This document shows, piece after piece, positions 1-5,991 of a stretch of DNA of 8,686 nt (positions are counted from its first letter, which is position 1; each line of letters opens with the position of its first letter). A program made the position numbers and the translations under genes. Source of the stretch: an uncultured Campylobacter sp. GTDB lineage: Bacteria > Campylobacterota > Campylobacteria > Campylobacterales > Campylobacteraceae. The stretch spans positions 1-8,686 of the forward strand of contig CAJPSJ010000072.1 of NCBI GenBank assembly GCA_905373295.1, given 5' to 3'. The notes below the pieces were generated by a model. That model made no database searches. It saw nothing but the letters and a program-made list of their open reading frames with translations, and was not told where the DNA came from.

Positions 1-263
1 GCACCAAATTTAAAGAATTCCGCGATGGGAGATTATGCTATTTGGACGAAATTTTAAAATTTCAAAGCTTTGCGAGCATCGATAAAAAGGAGATCGAAAC
101 GCTTATCAAAGTAGCTGTGGTGCTAGATGACGAGATGACGGCGGAGTTTTTGCTCGTTCACAGCCTTTGCGAACAGAAGGGGCTTTGCGAGTTTCTAAAA
201 GTGCAGGCAAAAACTTACGACGCTGTGAAAATTTCTGGAATTTTAAGCTGCAAAGAAAAGTAA
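1..263 (+). CDS. 3' end of an unrecognised gene (5' partial)
   Basis: The frame is open from the first complete codon at position 3 to the TAA at 261-263, giving about 86 residues, so the gene most likely starts before the window. A TTG at 42 is the first start-like codon in frame. A GGGAG lies 10 bases before it, but nothing stops the frame upstream, so I do not treat it as the start. The visible tail is predicted mostly helical and soluble, with acidic and basic residues mixed in and Cys in LCY, LCEQKGLCEF and LSCKEK. I see no signal peptide, membrane segment or motif that I recognise. It ends directly in an AT-rich 16-bp palindrome that overlaps the stop codon. Function unknown. Confidence 0.55.
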   Translation, partial: TKFKEFRDGRLCYLDEILKFQSFASIDKKEIETLIKVAVVLDDEMTAEFLLVHSLCEQKGLCEFLKVQAKTYDAVKISGILSCKEK

Positions 264-276
264 ATTTTAAAATTTA
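261..276. repeat. 16-bp perfect palindrome, copy 1
   Basis: TAAATTTTAAAATTTA is its own reverse complement and overlaps the stop codon of the preceding gene. An identical copy lies at 477-492, so the two copies bracket the non-coding spacer. The inner 14 bases also occur at 49-62 and 5942-5955. Such AT-rich words are common in this group of Campylobacter, so a specific function is not shown. Confidence 0.6.
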
Positions 277-476
277 AGCAGCTAAGGCGGTACAAAGCGG
301 ATAAAATCGCTATTATAGTTGCGCCAGTCGTAGCCGCCCTACTTTGTCATTTAACGCGAGCGAAAAAGCAAAATCTGTTCCGCCTAACCTACCCTCCTCC
401 GCTTATCAAACAGCTTACTATTAAGTTCATTCGAGATAAATTTTAATATATTTGCCAAATAGCGTGGTGGCGGAGG
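277..476. other. Non-coding spacer, no gene seen
   Basis: All frames on both strands carry early stops, and no RNA gene is recognisable. The stretch is bracketed by two copies of the same 16-bp palindrome. It contains CGCCCTACTTTGT at 335-347, which recurs with one mismatch at 6112-6124. GGCGG near 285 and CCGCC near 334 could pair weakly. I see nothing else. Confidence 0.5.
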
Positions 477-492
477 TAAATTTTAAAATTTA
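477..492. repeat. 16-bp perfect palindrome, copy 2
   Basis: An exact second copy of TAAATTTTAAAATTTA (copy 1 at 261-276). It lies about 35 bases upstream of the -10 element proposed for the DUF805 gene, so it could supply an AT-rich upstream promoter region or a binding site. Confidence 0.6.
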
Positions 493-527
493 ATCAATAT
501 AAAGGACAAATTTAAGTGCCATTGTTA

Positions 528-533
528 TATAAT
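528..533 (+). promoter_or_regulatory. -10 element for the first DUF805 gene
   Basis: A perfect TATAAT lies 28 bases before the ATG at 562 and is followed by the strong ribosome site AAAAAGGAG at 547-555. No -35 hexamer is evident, as is usual for sigma70 promoters in Campylobacter. A near copy of this leader precedes the second DUF805 gene at 8326-8360. Confidence 0.55.
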
Positions 534-561
534 TTATCTTATTTTTAAAAAGGAGTTTGAG

Positions 562-969
562 ATGACTTTTATGGAGTCTATTCGCACTTGTCTCAAAGAG
601 AATTATTGCAATTTTGAGGGGCGTGCACCACGTTCAGAGTACTGGTGGTTTGCATTATTTGCGGCACTTTTAGGAATTGTAACGTTAGTATTGGACGGTT
701 TTTTAGGCACCTATGCCGTTACGAGTTCCGGTAGAATGATCGGTTTCATTAACTCAATCTTTTTATTGGCAATACTTTTACCTTCTATCGCCGTAGCGGT
801 GAGGCGCTTGCATGATACCGATAGAAGTGGCTGGTTTTATCTGTTAATTCTTGTCCCGATAATAGGCCCGGTAGTATTGATCGTATTTTTTATCCAGCAA
901 GGCACTAACGGAGGTAACCGCTTTGGAGACGATCCGTTGCGACCCGCAAGCAGAGGCTCGATTTTTTAA
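562..969 (+). CDS. DUF805 family small membrane protein (copy 1)
   Basis: A 135-residue protein of the DUF805 family (YhaH/YhaI-like), whose members are small inner-membrane proteins of unknown biochemical role. The family hallmarks are in order: FEGRAPRSEYWWF at 18-30, the RRLHDTDRSGWF block at 81-92 and the GGNRFGDDP tail at 117-125. Hydrophobic segments cover roughly 28-49, 60-80 and 90-112, suggesting three to four membrane passes. The length is normal for the family. The ATG at 562 is preceded by AAAAAGGAG with good spacing; a second in-frame ATG at 571 is less well placed. It is transcribed alone and converges on the Crp/Fnr gene. A close paralogue with the same first six residues lies at 8361. 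Family assignment is firm; function is unknown. Confidence 0.9.
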   Translation: MTFMESIRTCLKENYCNFEGRAPRSEYWWFALFAALLGIVTLVLDGFLGTYAVTSSGRMIGFINSIFLLAILLPSIAVAVRRLHDTDRSGWFYLLILVPIIGPVVLIVFFIQQGTNGGNRFGDDPLRPASRGSIF

Positions 970-1004
970 AGCGCCTGCATAGGCTTTACAAATAGGCTAA
1001 ATTT

Positions 1005-1033
1005 AGGGCTAGTCCCATTTTGGTTTTAGCCCT
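1005..1033. terminator. Hairpin between convergent genes, probable terminator
   Basis: AGGGCTA at 1005-1011 pairs perfectly with TAGCCCT at 1027-1033 across a 15-base loop, followed by TTACTTT. It lies between two converging genes (ends at 969 and 1104), where a terminator is expected. A second small hairpin, GCGAA/TTCGC at 1041-1055, follows. Neither has a long T run, so they could act in either direction or only weakly. Confidence 0.4.
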
Positions 1034-1103
1034 TTACTTTGCGAAGCGGTTTCGCTCAAAATAGCCTTTTGTGTTTAAATTTAGATCCGCCACGAGATTC
1101 AAA

Positions 1104-1685
1104 CTATAAAATTTTAATCCTATTGCCCTTTAATTTCACGATCTTTTTGTCGTTTACGAGCTTCGTAATCGCCGAGGAGACGTTTTGGCGAGGCGCTCCA
1201 AGTAGGCTTGCCAGCGTCATTATATTAAAGGGAAGCTCCACGATCTTATCTGCGTTTGCGATGCGATTTAGAAAATTTAAAATCCGCGTCTGGATTTTCG
1301 CAAAGACGATCTCTTTAATTAAAATCCGCTGCGAGTGGAGGTTTTTAATGAGCGCGTTTATGATCGAGCTTGCAAACTCGTCTCCGAGTAGCTCGAAAAG
1401 CTCCGAGATATTGATCTGTAGCGTCTCGCAGTCGCTTAAAATTTCAAGGCTCGTGTTTTTATCCAAACAGACATAGGCGCCGCTTTTTACGAAGCTAAAG
1501 ATAAATTCCTTGCCGTTTTCGTAGCAATTTAGCTTCGCTTTGCCGCGCAACAGAATGATAAATTTAAACTTCTGCGCGTAGATCACGTCGCCGCGTGCAT
1601 AGCTCTCGCGTCTAAATTTAGCAATACGCTCCTTGCCTAAAAAGTCAAATTTCTCGCTGTAATCGTTATTTAGCCTATCTATCAT
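1104..1685 (-). CDS. Crp/Fnr family transcriptional regulator
   Basis: A DNA-binding regulator of 193 residues (198 from the upstream ATG at 1700). Numbering from the longer start, residues about 15-110 form the cyclic-nucleotide-type beta-roll (ARGDVIY, LLRGKAKL, GAYVCLD), 112-145 the long dimer helix, and 150-198 a winged helix-turn-helix with TLASLLGAPRQNVSSAITKL at 162-181. There is no N-terminal cysteine cluster, so an FNR-type Fe-S sensor is unlikely; three scattered Cys (59, 78, 91) and no clear cAMP pocket leave the signal unknown. The recognition helix reads RQNVSS where CRP has RETVGR. I favour the start at 1685 because AAAGAG precedes it at good spacing and the likely promoter leaves too short a leader for 1700. 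It is divergent from the cytochrome/reductase operon, its probable target. Size and family recall NssR of C. jejuni, but orthology is not claimed. Confidence 0.85.
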   Translation of the reverse strand: MIDRLNNDYSEKFDFLGKERIAKFRRESYARGDVIYAQKFKFIILLRGKAKLNCYENGKEFIFSFVKSGAYVCLDKNTSLEILSDCETLQINISELFELLGDEFASSIINALIKNLHSQRILIKEIVFAKIQTRILNFLNRIANADKIVELPFNIMTLASLLGAPRQNVSSAITKLVNDKKIVKLKGNRIKIL

Positions 1686-1714
1686 AGCAGCTCTTTGCAT
1701 AAAATTTCACGTAA

Positions 1715-1720
1715 ATTTTA
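1715..1720 (-). promoter_or_regulatory. -10 element for the Crp/Fnr regulator gene
   Basis: On the minus strand the sequence reads TGTAAAAT, a TAAAAT hexamer with TG directly before it. Transcription would start near 1708, which leaves room for the ribosome site of the ATG at 1685 but not for one serving the ATG at 1700. The inverted repeat at 1733-1758 would then sit near -37 and could block this promoter, consistent with self-repression. Confidence 0.4.
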
Positions 1721-1732
1721 CATAAAAAGGAT

Positions 1733-1758
1733 AAATTCGTCGCAATCGCGACAAATTT
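1733..1758. promoter_or_regulatory. Candidate Crp/Fnr-type operator (inverted repeat)
   Basis: The core is GTCGC-AATC-GCGAC at 1739-1752, a perfect 5-4-5 inverted repeat with the geometry of an FNR box (TTGAT-N4-ATCAA) but a different half-site. Symmetry extends outward to AAATTCGTCGC / GCGACAAATTT with one mismatch in 11 pairs. Its centre at 1745.5 lies 41.5 bases upstream of the start at about 1787 predicted from the TATAAT at 1775-1780, the classical class II position for activators of this family. The divergent regulator gene makes that protein the likely ligand. Confidence 0.6.
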
Positions 1759-1774
1759 AAATTTATTTTTGATT

Positions 1775-1780
1775 TATAAT
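1775..1780 (+). promoter_or_regulatory. -10 element of the cytochrome/reductase operon
   Basis: A perfect TATAAT, with transcription predicted near 1787 and a 26-base leader containing the ribosome site AGAAAGGA just before the ATG at 1813. There is no recognisable -35; the operator-like inverted repeat occupies that place, as expected of an activator-dependent class II promoter. Confidence 0.6.
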
Positions 1781-1812
1781 TTGCGTTAAAGACAACCTAG
1801 AAAGGATGCTTT

Positions 1813-2379
1813 ATGAGGAAAATTTTTATCTCATTTATCTGTGCGTGTTCGCTTTTTGGCGGCGAGGTGATCTCCAAAACCACGGCGATCTCGCAAGACG
1901 GAAAAACTATCGGCGAGGTTCAAATTTTAACGCCGATTGAGGTGCTACCCGGCGATGGCGGCGTCGCCAAGATTAAGATCAAAGGCGTCGTGAGCGAAAA
2001 TTATCAGCTTCAAATCCAAAAAAATATGAAAGAGGCTGAAATTTACGCGATTTTTACGAACGAAGCCGAAGCGAATTTTAAAAAGGGTAAAAAGCTCGAG
2101 GACGATTACGGCGAGGTCTGGTACGAAGCCGAGGGGATTTACGAGATCAGTTCGGATGCCGTAGCTAAGGACGCTAAGGCTCTTTATGCGGAGGCAAAGA
2201 CAAACTACGAGCAGATCTGCTCGGCGTGTCACCGCTTGCATGAGCCAAAGAGCTTCACGGCAAATCAGTGGCCTGCAAATTTACAAGAGATGATCAATGC
2301 AAACTATGTAGCGCTCGAGGGCGACGAGCTAAATTTGATTATAAAATACCTACAACACAACGCAAAAAAACCTGAATGA
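1813..2379 (+). CDS. Periplasmic monohaem cytochrome c, partner of the reductase (Cj0265c-like)
   Basis: A 188-residue exported cytochrome that probably hands electrons to the molybdenum reductase encoded 13 bases downstream. Residues 1-17 (MRKIFISFICACSLFGG) form a Sec signal peptide, cleaved probably near residue 17. A single haem site CSACH sits at 136-140, and Met160 in NLQEM is a candidate distal ligand. The region after the haem (HEPKSFTANQWPANLQEM) resembles the C-terminal monohaem domain of TorC, and residues 20-115 resemble the part that precedes it there; the tetrahaem NapC/NirT-like anchor of TorC is absent. This organisation matches Cj0265c of C. jejuni, which is needed with Cj0264c for growth on TMAO/DMSO. 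No quinol-oxidising partner is encoded in the window. The start is supported by AGAAAGGA. Confidence 0.85.
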   Translation: MRKIFISFICACSLFGGEVISKTTAISQDGKTIGEVQILTPIEVLPGDGGVAKIKIKGVVSENYQLQIQKNMKEAEIYAIFTNEAEANFKKGKKLEDDYGEVWYEAEGIYEISSDAVAKDAKALYAEAKTNYEQICSACHRLHEPKSFTANQWPANLQEMINANYVALEGDELNLIIKYLQHNAKKPE

Positions 2380-2392
2380 TAAAAGAGATCAG

Positions 2393-4840
2393 ATGAAAAG
2401 GCGAGACTTTTTAAAGGCAGGGATTTTAGGCGCAAGCGCGGCAAGCGCTAGCAGGATCGAGGGAGTAACGCAGACGATTTTTGATAACAAAAAGGTATTC
2501 GGCGCGAATAGATTCGGCCCTTTTTGGCTAAATTTAAACTCGTCGCAGATCGTTTCGGTAAGCGATTTCGAAGGCGATAAATTTCCAAACACTATGAATT
2601 ACAGCCTGCCCGATTCCGTGCAGAACGAAAACCGCGTGCTCTATCCGATGGTGCGTAAAAGCTATCTAAAGGCAAAAGGCGCGGCAAAGAGCGAACTGCG
2701 CGGCAAAGAGGAGTTCGTGCGCGTTAGCTGGGACACGGCCCTTGATCTAGCGGCGAAGGCTTTGAAAGAAAATTTTGACAAATACGGCGCCGAGGCGATC
2801 TACGGCGAGTGCTATTGGTGGGGCGGTAGCGGTAAGATCGGCTGGGGACGCACCGTAGCACACCGAATGCTTAAAATTTTAGGCGGCTACGTAGAGGAAA
2901 GCGGCGATTACTCCACCGGCGCGGGGCTCGTTATCATGCCTCACGTGCTGGGCTCAAGCGCCGTTTACGACGCGCCTACTACGTGGAAAGCGATCGTCAA
3001 AAACGCCAAAAACGTCGTATTTTGGGCGACCGATCCTGTAGTAACCAATCAAATTTCATCCATTCCGCCTACGCATGACGGCTACATCGGCATGCAAGAG
3101 CTTAAAAAATCGGGCATCAAGACCTACAGCGTAAACGTGATGAGAAACGACACCGCGCGCTACTTTGGCAGCGAAGATATCATCGTGCGCCCGAATACCG
3201 ACACCGCGCTCATCATCGGCATGTGCCATTATCTGTTTACGAACAACCTCTACGACGAGGAATTTATCAAAAAATACACCGTCGGATTTAATAAATTTAA
3301 AGCGTATTTTCTAGGCGAGAGCGATAAAATCGTAAAGGACGCAGCTTGGGCGAGCAAAATTTGCGGGCTTAGCGAGGAGGCTATTGCGAAATTTGCTACG
3401 GCGCTTGCAAAGGAGCCGAGCACGATCCTAATCGGTCGCGGTTTGCAGCGTGCCGATCACGGCGAGCAGCCTTTCTGGGCGCTAGTGGCGCTCAATGCGA
3501 TGCTAGGGTATATCGGCAAGGAGGGTCTCGGCTTTGAATTTAGCCTAGGCTACGGCTCTGCGGGCGCTACGAATAAGGTGGCTCCGATTTTAAAGGGACT
3601 TAGCACTCGTATAGATGAAAAATACGAAAATACGGGCTCTGCGCCTTGGAAAAACGCGAAAAATATCACCATCCCGTCCTCTCGCAGCATAGAGGCGCTG
3701 GAGCATCCGGGCAAGCAGATCGATTATGACGGCACCAAGATCAAGCTGCCGCATATGAGAGTCGCATATATGGCGTGCGGATCGATGTTTACGCGTCATC
3801 AAGACGTGAATAATATTGTGAGGCAATGGCGTAAATTTGATACCGTTATCACCGCCGAGCCTTACTGGACGAGTACGGCGAAGCTTAGCGACATCGTGCT
3901 TCCCGTCGCGATCGAGGTCGAGCGCAACGACATCAACCAAACGGGCGCTACGGGCGAATATATAGTCGCTTACAGGCCTGCAATCGAGCCGATGGGCGAG
4001 AGCAAGAGCGACTTTTGGATCTGCGAGCAGATCTGCAAGCGCTGGGGATACGGTGAGGTCTTTAGTGAGGGCAAGGACGAGCTAGGCTGGATGAAGGAAT
4101 TCTACGCCGATGCCGTAGAGCAAGCCAAAGGCCTAAATATAACGATGCCTAGCTTTGAGGAATTTTACGACAAAGGCTTCGTGCGCTTTGAAAAGGACGA
4201 CGAGAGCAGCGCGCTATACACGCGCCTTGCGGCATTCCGCGAAAATCCCGCCAAAAACCGCCTCGGCACGCCGTCCGGCAAGATCGAGCTTTATTCGCCG
4301 GTAATCGCTAAGATGGGCTATGCCGACTGCCCGCCGATGCCTACTTGGATCGAGCCAAAAGAGTGGCTAGGCGATGCGAAAAAGACGGCGAAATACCCGA
4401 TTCACATCGTAAGTCCGCACTCTCGCTACCGCCTGCACAGCCAGCTAAACAACTCGATCATCAGAAATTTTGCCGAGGTTAGCGGCAGAGAGCCGGTGCT
4501 AATAAATCCAAAAGACGCCGAAGCGCGCGGGCTTGCGAACGGCGACATCGTGCGCGTTTTCAACGATCGCGGCGAAATTTTGGCAGGCGTACTCGTTACC
4601 GACATCGTGCCCGAGCGCGTCGCAGCGATCTGCGAGGGCGCGTGGTACGATCCCGAGGTTTGGGGCGAGAAGAGCCTCTGCCAGCACGGCTGCGTAAACG
4701 TGCTTACGTTCGATAAAGGCACGTCAAGTCTCGCGCAAAGCAACTCGGCCCACACCGTGCTAGCGCAGATTGAGAAATTTAAGGGAGAGATTAAACCGAT
4801 AACGGCGTTTAGTAAACCTAAAATCCTACAATCTTTGTAG
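2393..4840 (+). CDS. Molybdopterin S-/N-oxide reductase, TorA/DorA type (Cj0264c-like)
   Basis: An 815-residue periplasmic oxidoreductase of the DMSO reductase superfamily, type with Mo-bis-MGD only. It starts with a Tat signal, RRDFLK at 3-8 then a weakly hydrophobic stretch, so it is exported folded. No CxxCxxxC Fe-S motif occurs at the N-terminus, as in TorA, DorA and BisC. GDYSTGAG at 171-178 matches the family's Mo-ligand motif, making Ser174 the predicted ligand. ECYWW at 139-143 aligns with the GSYGW of Rhodobacter DMSO reductase, keeping both active-site Tyr and Trp. The molybdopterin-dinucleotide C-terminal domain runs from about 667 to 790. AAAAGAG precedes the ATG, 13 bases after the cytochrome stop. 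Substrates are likely TMAO, DMSO or related oxides; the exact one cannot be read from sequence. A TorD-type chaperone is not in the window. Confidence 0.9.
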   Translation: MKRRDFLKAGILGASAASASRIEGVTQTIFDNKKVFGANRFGPFWLNLNSSQIVSVSDFEGDKFPNTMNYSLPDSVQNENRVLYPMVRKSYLKAKGAAKSELRGKEEFVRVSWDTALDLAAKALKENFDKYGAEAIYGECYWWGGSGKIGWGRTVAHRMLKILGGYVEESGDYSTGAGLVIMPHVLGSSAVYDAPTTWKAIVKNAKNVVFWATDPVVTNQISSIPPTHDGYIGMQELKKSGIKTYSVNVMRNDTARYFGSEDIIVRPNTDTALIIGMCHYLFTNNLYDEEFIKKYTVGFNKFKAYFLGESDKIVKDAAWASKICGLSEEAIAKFATALAKEPSTILIGRGLQRADHGEQPFWALVALNAMLGYIGKEGLGFEFSLGYGSAGATNKVAPILKGLSTRIDEKYENTGSAPWKNAKNITIPSSRSIEALEHPGKQIDYDGTKIKLPHMRVAYMACGSMFTRHQDVNNIVRQWRKFDTVITAEPYWTSTAKLSDIVLPVAIEVERNDINQTGATGEYIVAYRPAIEPMGESKSDFWICEQICKRWGYGEVFSEGKDELGWMKEFYADAVEQAKGLNITMPSFEEFYDKGFVRFEKDDESSALYTRLAAFRENPAKNRLGTPSGKIELYSPVIAKMGYADCPPMPTWIEPKEWLGDAKKTAKYPIHIVSPHSRYRLHSQLNNSIIRNFAEVSGREPVLINPKDAEARGLANGDIVRVFNDRGEILAGVLVTDIVPERVAAICEGAWYDPEVWGEKSLCQHGCVNVLTFDKGTSSLAQSNSAHTVLAQIEKFKGEIKPITAFSKPKILQSL

Positions 4841-4856
4841 AATTTAACGCGTCGTC

Positions 4857-4960
4857 TCGCGAGTGCTTTTGAGAGAGATTTGAAATTTTAAGTCTGCGGC
4901 AGACTACTTTGTCTAGCCTTGACTTAAAATTTCTGCACAACTCTCAAAATCATCTCGCGA
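4857..4960. repeat. Large nested inverted repeat behind the reductase gene
   Basis: Three arm pairs nest in order: TCGCGAG 4857-4863 with CTCGCGA 4954-4960, TTTTGAGAG 4867-4875 with CTCTCAAAA 4941-4949, and GAAATTTTAAGTC 4882-4894 with GACTTAAAATTTC 4921-4933. That is 29 perfect pairs broken by small internal loops. Inside, AGTCTGC-G-GCAGACT at 4891-4905 offers an alternative short hairpin. It begins 16 bases after the reductase stop, so it may end or stabilise the operon mRNA, or be a REP-like intergenic element. Confidence 0.75.
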
Positions 4961-5217
4961 TACTTCCGCTTATCTTTTTGATTATGCGCCCTTTCGCGAG
5001 CGCTTTTTACGGAGATAAGTAAAATTTCGACTCGATATGTTCTGTTTGCGCCGAAATTTTCGTCGCAACATTCAAATCCATCTTAAAATACTTCCGCCCA
5101 CCTTTTTGCGTTCAAATTTTGTAATCTGTCAAATCGCGCTGCATTTTGTAAAGCAAGCATGGCGGAGTTTTTAAAATTTCGCTAAAATTCGCTCAAATTT
5201 AACCCAAAGGCATCGCC
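4961..5217. other. Non-coding spacer with a degenerate direct repeat
   Basis: No gene or RNA is recognisable. Two 21-base segments, 4960-4980 and 5088-5108, both starting ATACTTCCGC and ending CTTTTTG, agree at 18 of 21 positions, all three differences being T/C. The end of the spacer carries TAAAAT at 5183-5188 and AAAGG at 5206-5210, a plausible promoter and ribosome site for the GTG at 5218. Confidence 0.45.
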
Positions 5218-5935
5218 GTGCAAATCCCGAATTTGATCCGAAATTTTATCCGCAAGCGTATCGTTTCAGAGTGCATTTTACTACCTTTTTTTCTACCCTG
5301 AGGAGGGCGAGTTCGAGAGCTTTCAGGAGGGATATAGGCTAGTTAGCCGCAAAACGGGCGAGGAGCTTGCGGACGATACGCCCGGGCAGTGGCGCAAGAG
5401 CTGGCGGGTCATCGCGCGTAACGGCATGTATGATCCGTTTTTCGTAGATTTTGCTCTTGGGGACGCTTCGCCCGTGTATTTTGCCTATCACGGCGCGGGC
5501 TCTTGGGAGCCGATAAAGGTAGCGGACGGCATCGTTAAATTTGAAGAAATTTTAACCGCCCTTGCCGCGCTTGAGGCGCCTTGCTCGCTTGAAGCGATTG
5601 CGGCGCTTGCTGATTTAAACAACGAATTTTACCGCGAACTGGCGGACGATTACGCGCAGCAAGATGAAGCGCACGAGGAGCCGGGGTATAGATATTTCAG
5701 CGTTTTCATTGAGGACTTGGGCGCAGACAAGGTAAAAACGCTCGTGTTTTTAAAGAAATTTTTTGACGATAGGAGCTTTACGGCGACTAAAGAGAGGACG
5801 CGAAATTTGCCGCTTTGCCTCTTTAGCGGCATAGAGGAGCTGGCGCTGCCGCTGCAAGACAAACTCGCCTCGCTCGGAGTTAAATTTTACGCACAAGAGA
5901 TCTCTTTTAGCGAATTTATAGCGCGAAGTAGTTAA
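5218..5935 (+). pseudogene. SUKH (SMI1/KNR4)-like gene with L7/L12-like tail, frame broken at a T7 tract
   Basis: The frame from the GTG at 5218 (AAAGG 7 bases before) stops at 5299-5301 after 27 codons. Homology-like sequence continues in the next frame to 5935. One fewer T in the T7 tract at 5286-5292 would join them as ILLPFFYPEEGEFESFQEGYRL, giving 238 residues. The first half then shows a SUKH pattern: a YPEE..E...EGYRLV block, WRVIARN, DPFFVD, and PVYFAYHGAGSWEPIKVADG before KFEEIL. SUKH proteins are often immunity proteins against polymorphic toxins. The second half (YFSVFIEDLGADKVKTLVFL to LASLGVKFYAQEI) follows the pattern of the ribosomal L7/L12 C-terminal domain. The longest uninterrupted ORF starts at ATG 5426 (169 residues), but the SUKH motifs begin upstream of it, so this is not the original start. 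No toxin gene is adjacent. Broken gene, phase-variable gene or sequencing error are all possible. Confidence 0.6.
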
Positions 5936-5991
5936 GCGGGCAAATTTTAAAATTTCAACTCCCGCTGCTGCTAAATTTAAAATTTAGCGGC
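5936..5991 (+). terminator. Two hairpins after the SUKH-like gene
   Basis: GCGGG at 5936-5940 pairs with CCCGC at 5961-5965 around the palindrome AAATTTTAAAATTT (5942-5955). Directly after it, GCTGCTAAATTT (5967-5978) pairs with AAATTTAGCGGC (5980-5991) with a single G-T wobble and one central base. The position right after the stop suits transcription termination, although no T run follows. Confidence 0.45.

Noticed and set aside
42..44. TTG at 42 as the start of the first gene
   Set aside because: The frame stays open to the window edge, so a partial gene entering from outside is the simpler reading.
1039..1476. Plus-strand ORF of 145 codons opposite the Crp/Fnr gene
   Set aside because: It is fully antisense to a well-supported family protein, has no ribosome site, and its translation shows no coherent domain.
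1769..1773. TTGAT as half of a classical FNR box upstream of the cytochrome gene
   Set aside because: No ATCAA half lies four bases on, and the site would overlap the -10 element. The GTCGC repeat is far better placed and more symmetrical.
1945..2241. Minus-strand ORF opposite the cytochrome gene
   Set aside because: It is a shadow of the cytochrome c frame, which has a signal peptide and a CSACH haem site.
3590..3940. Minus-strand ORFs within the reductase gene (also 2389-2592, 4426-4755 and 4499-4687)
   Set aside because: They lie opposite a continuous 815-residue reductase frame whose motifs are intact from end to end.
4826..4840. CTACAA-TCT-TTGTAG hairpin overlapping the reductase stop codon as a terminator
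   Set aside because: The stem is only 6 bp, AT-rich, and lacks a following T run. The larger structure from 4857 is a better candidate.
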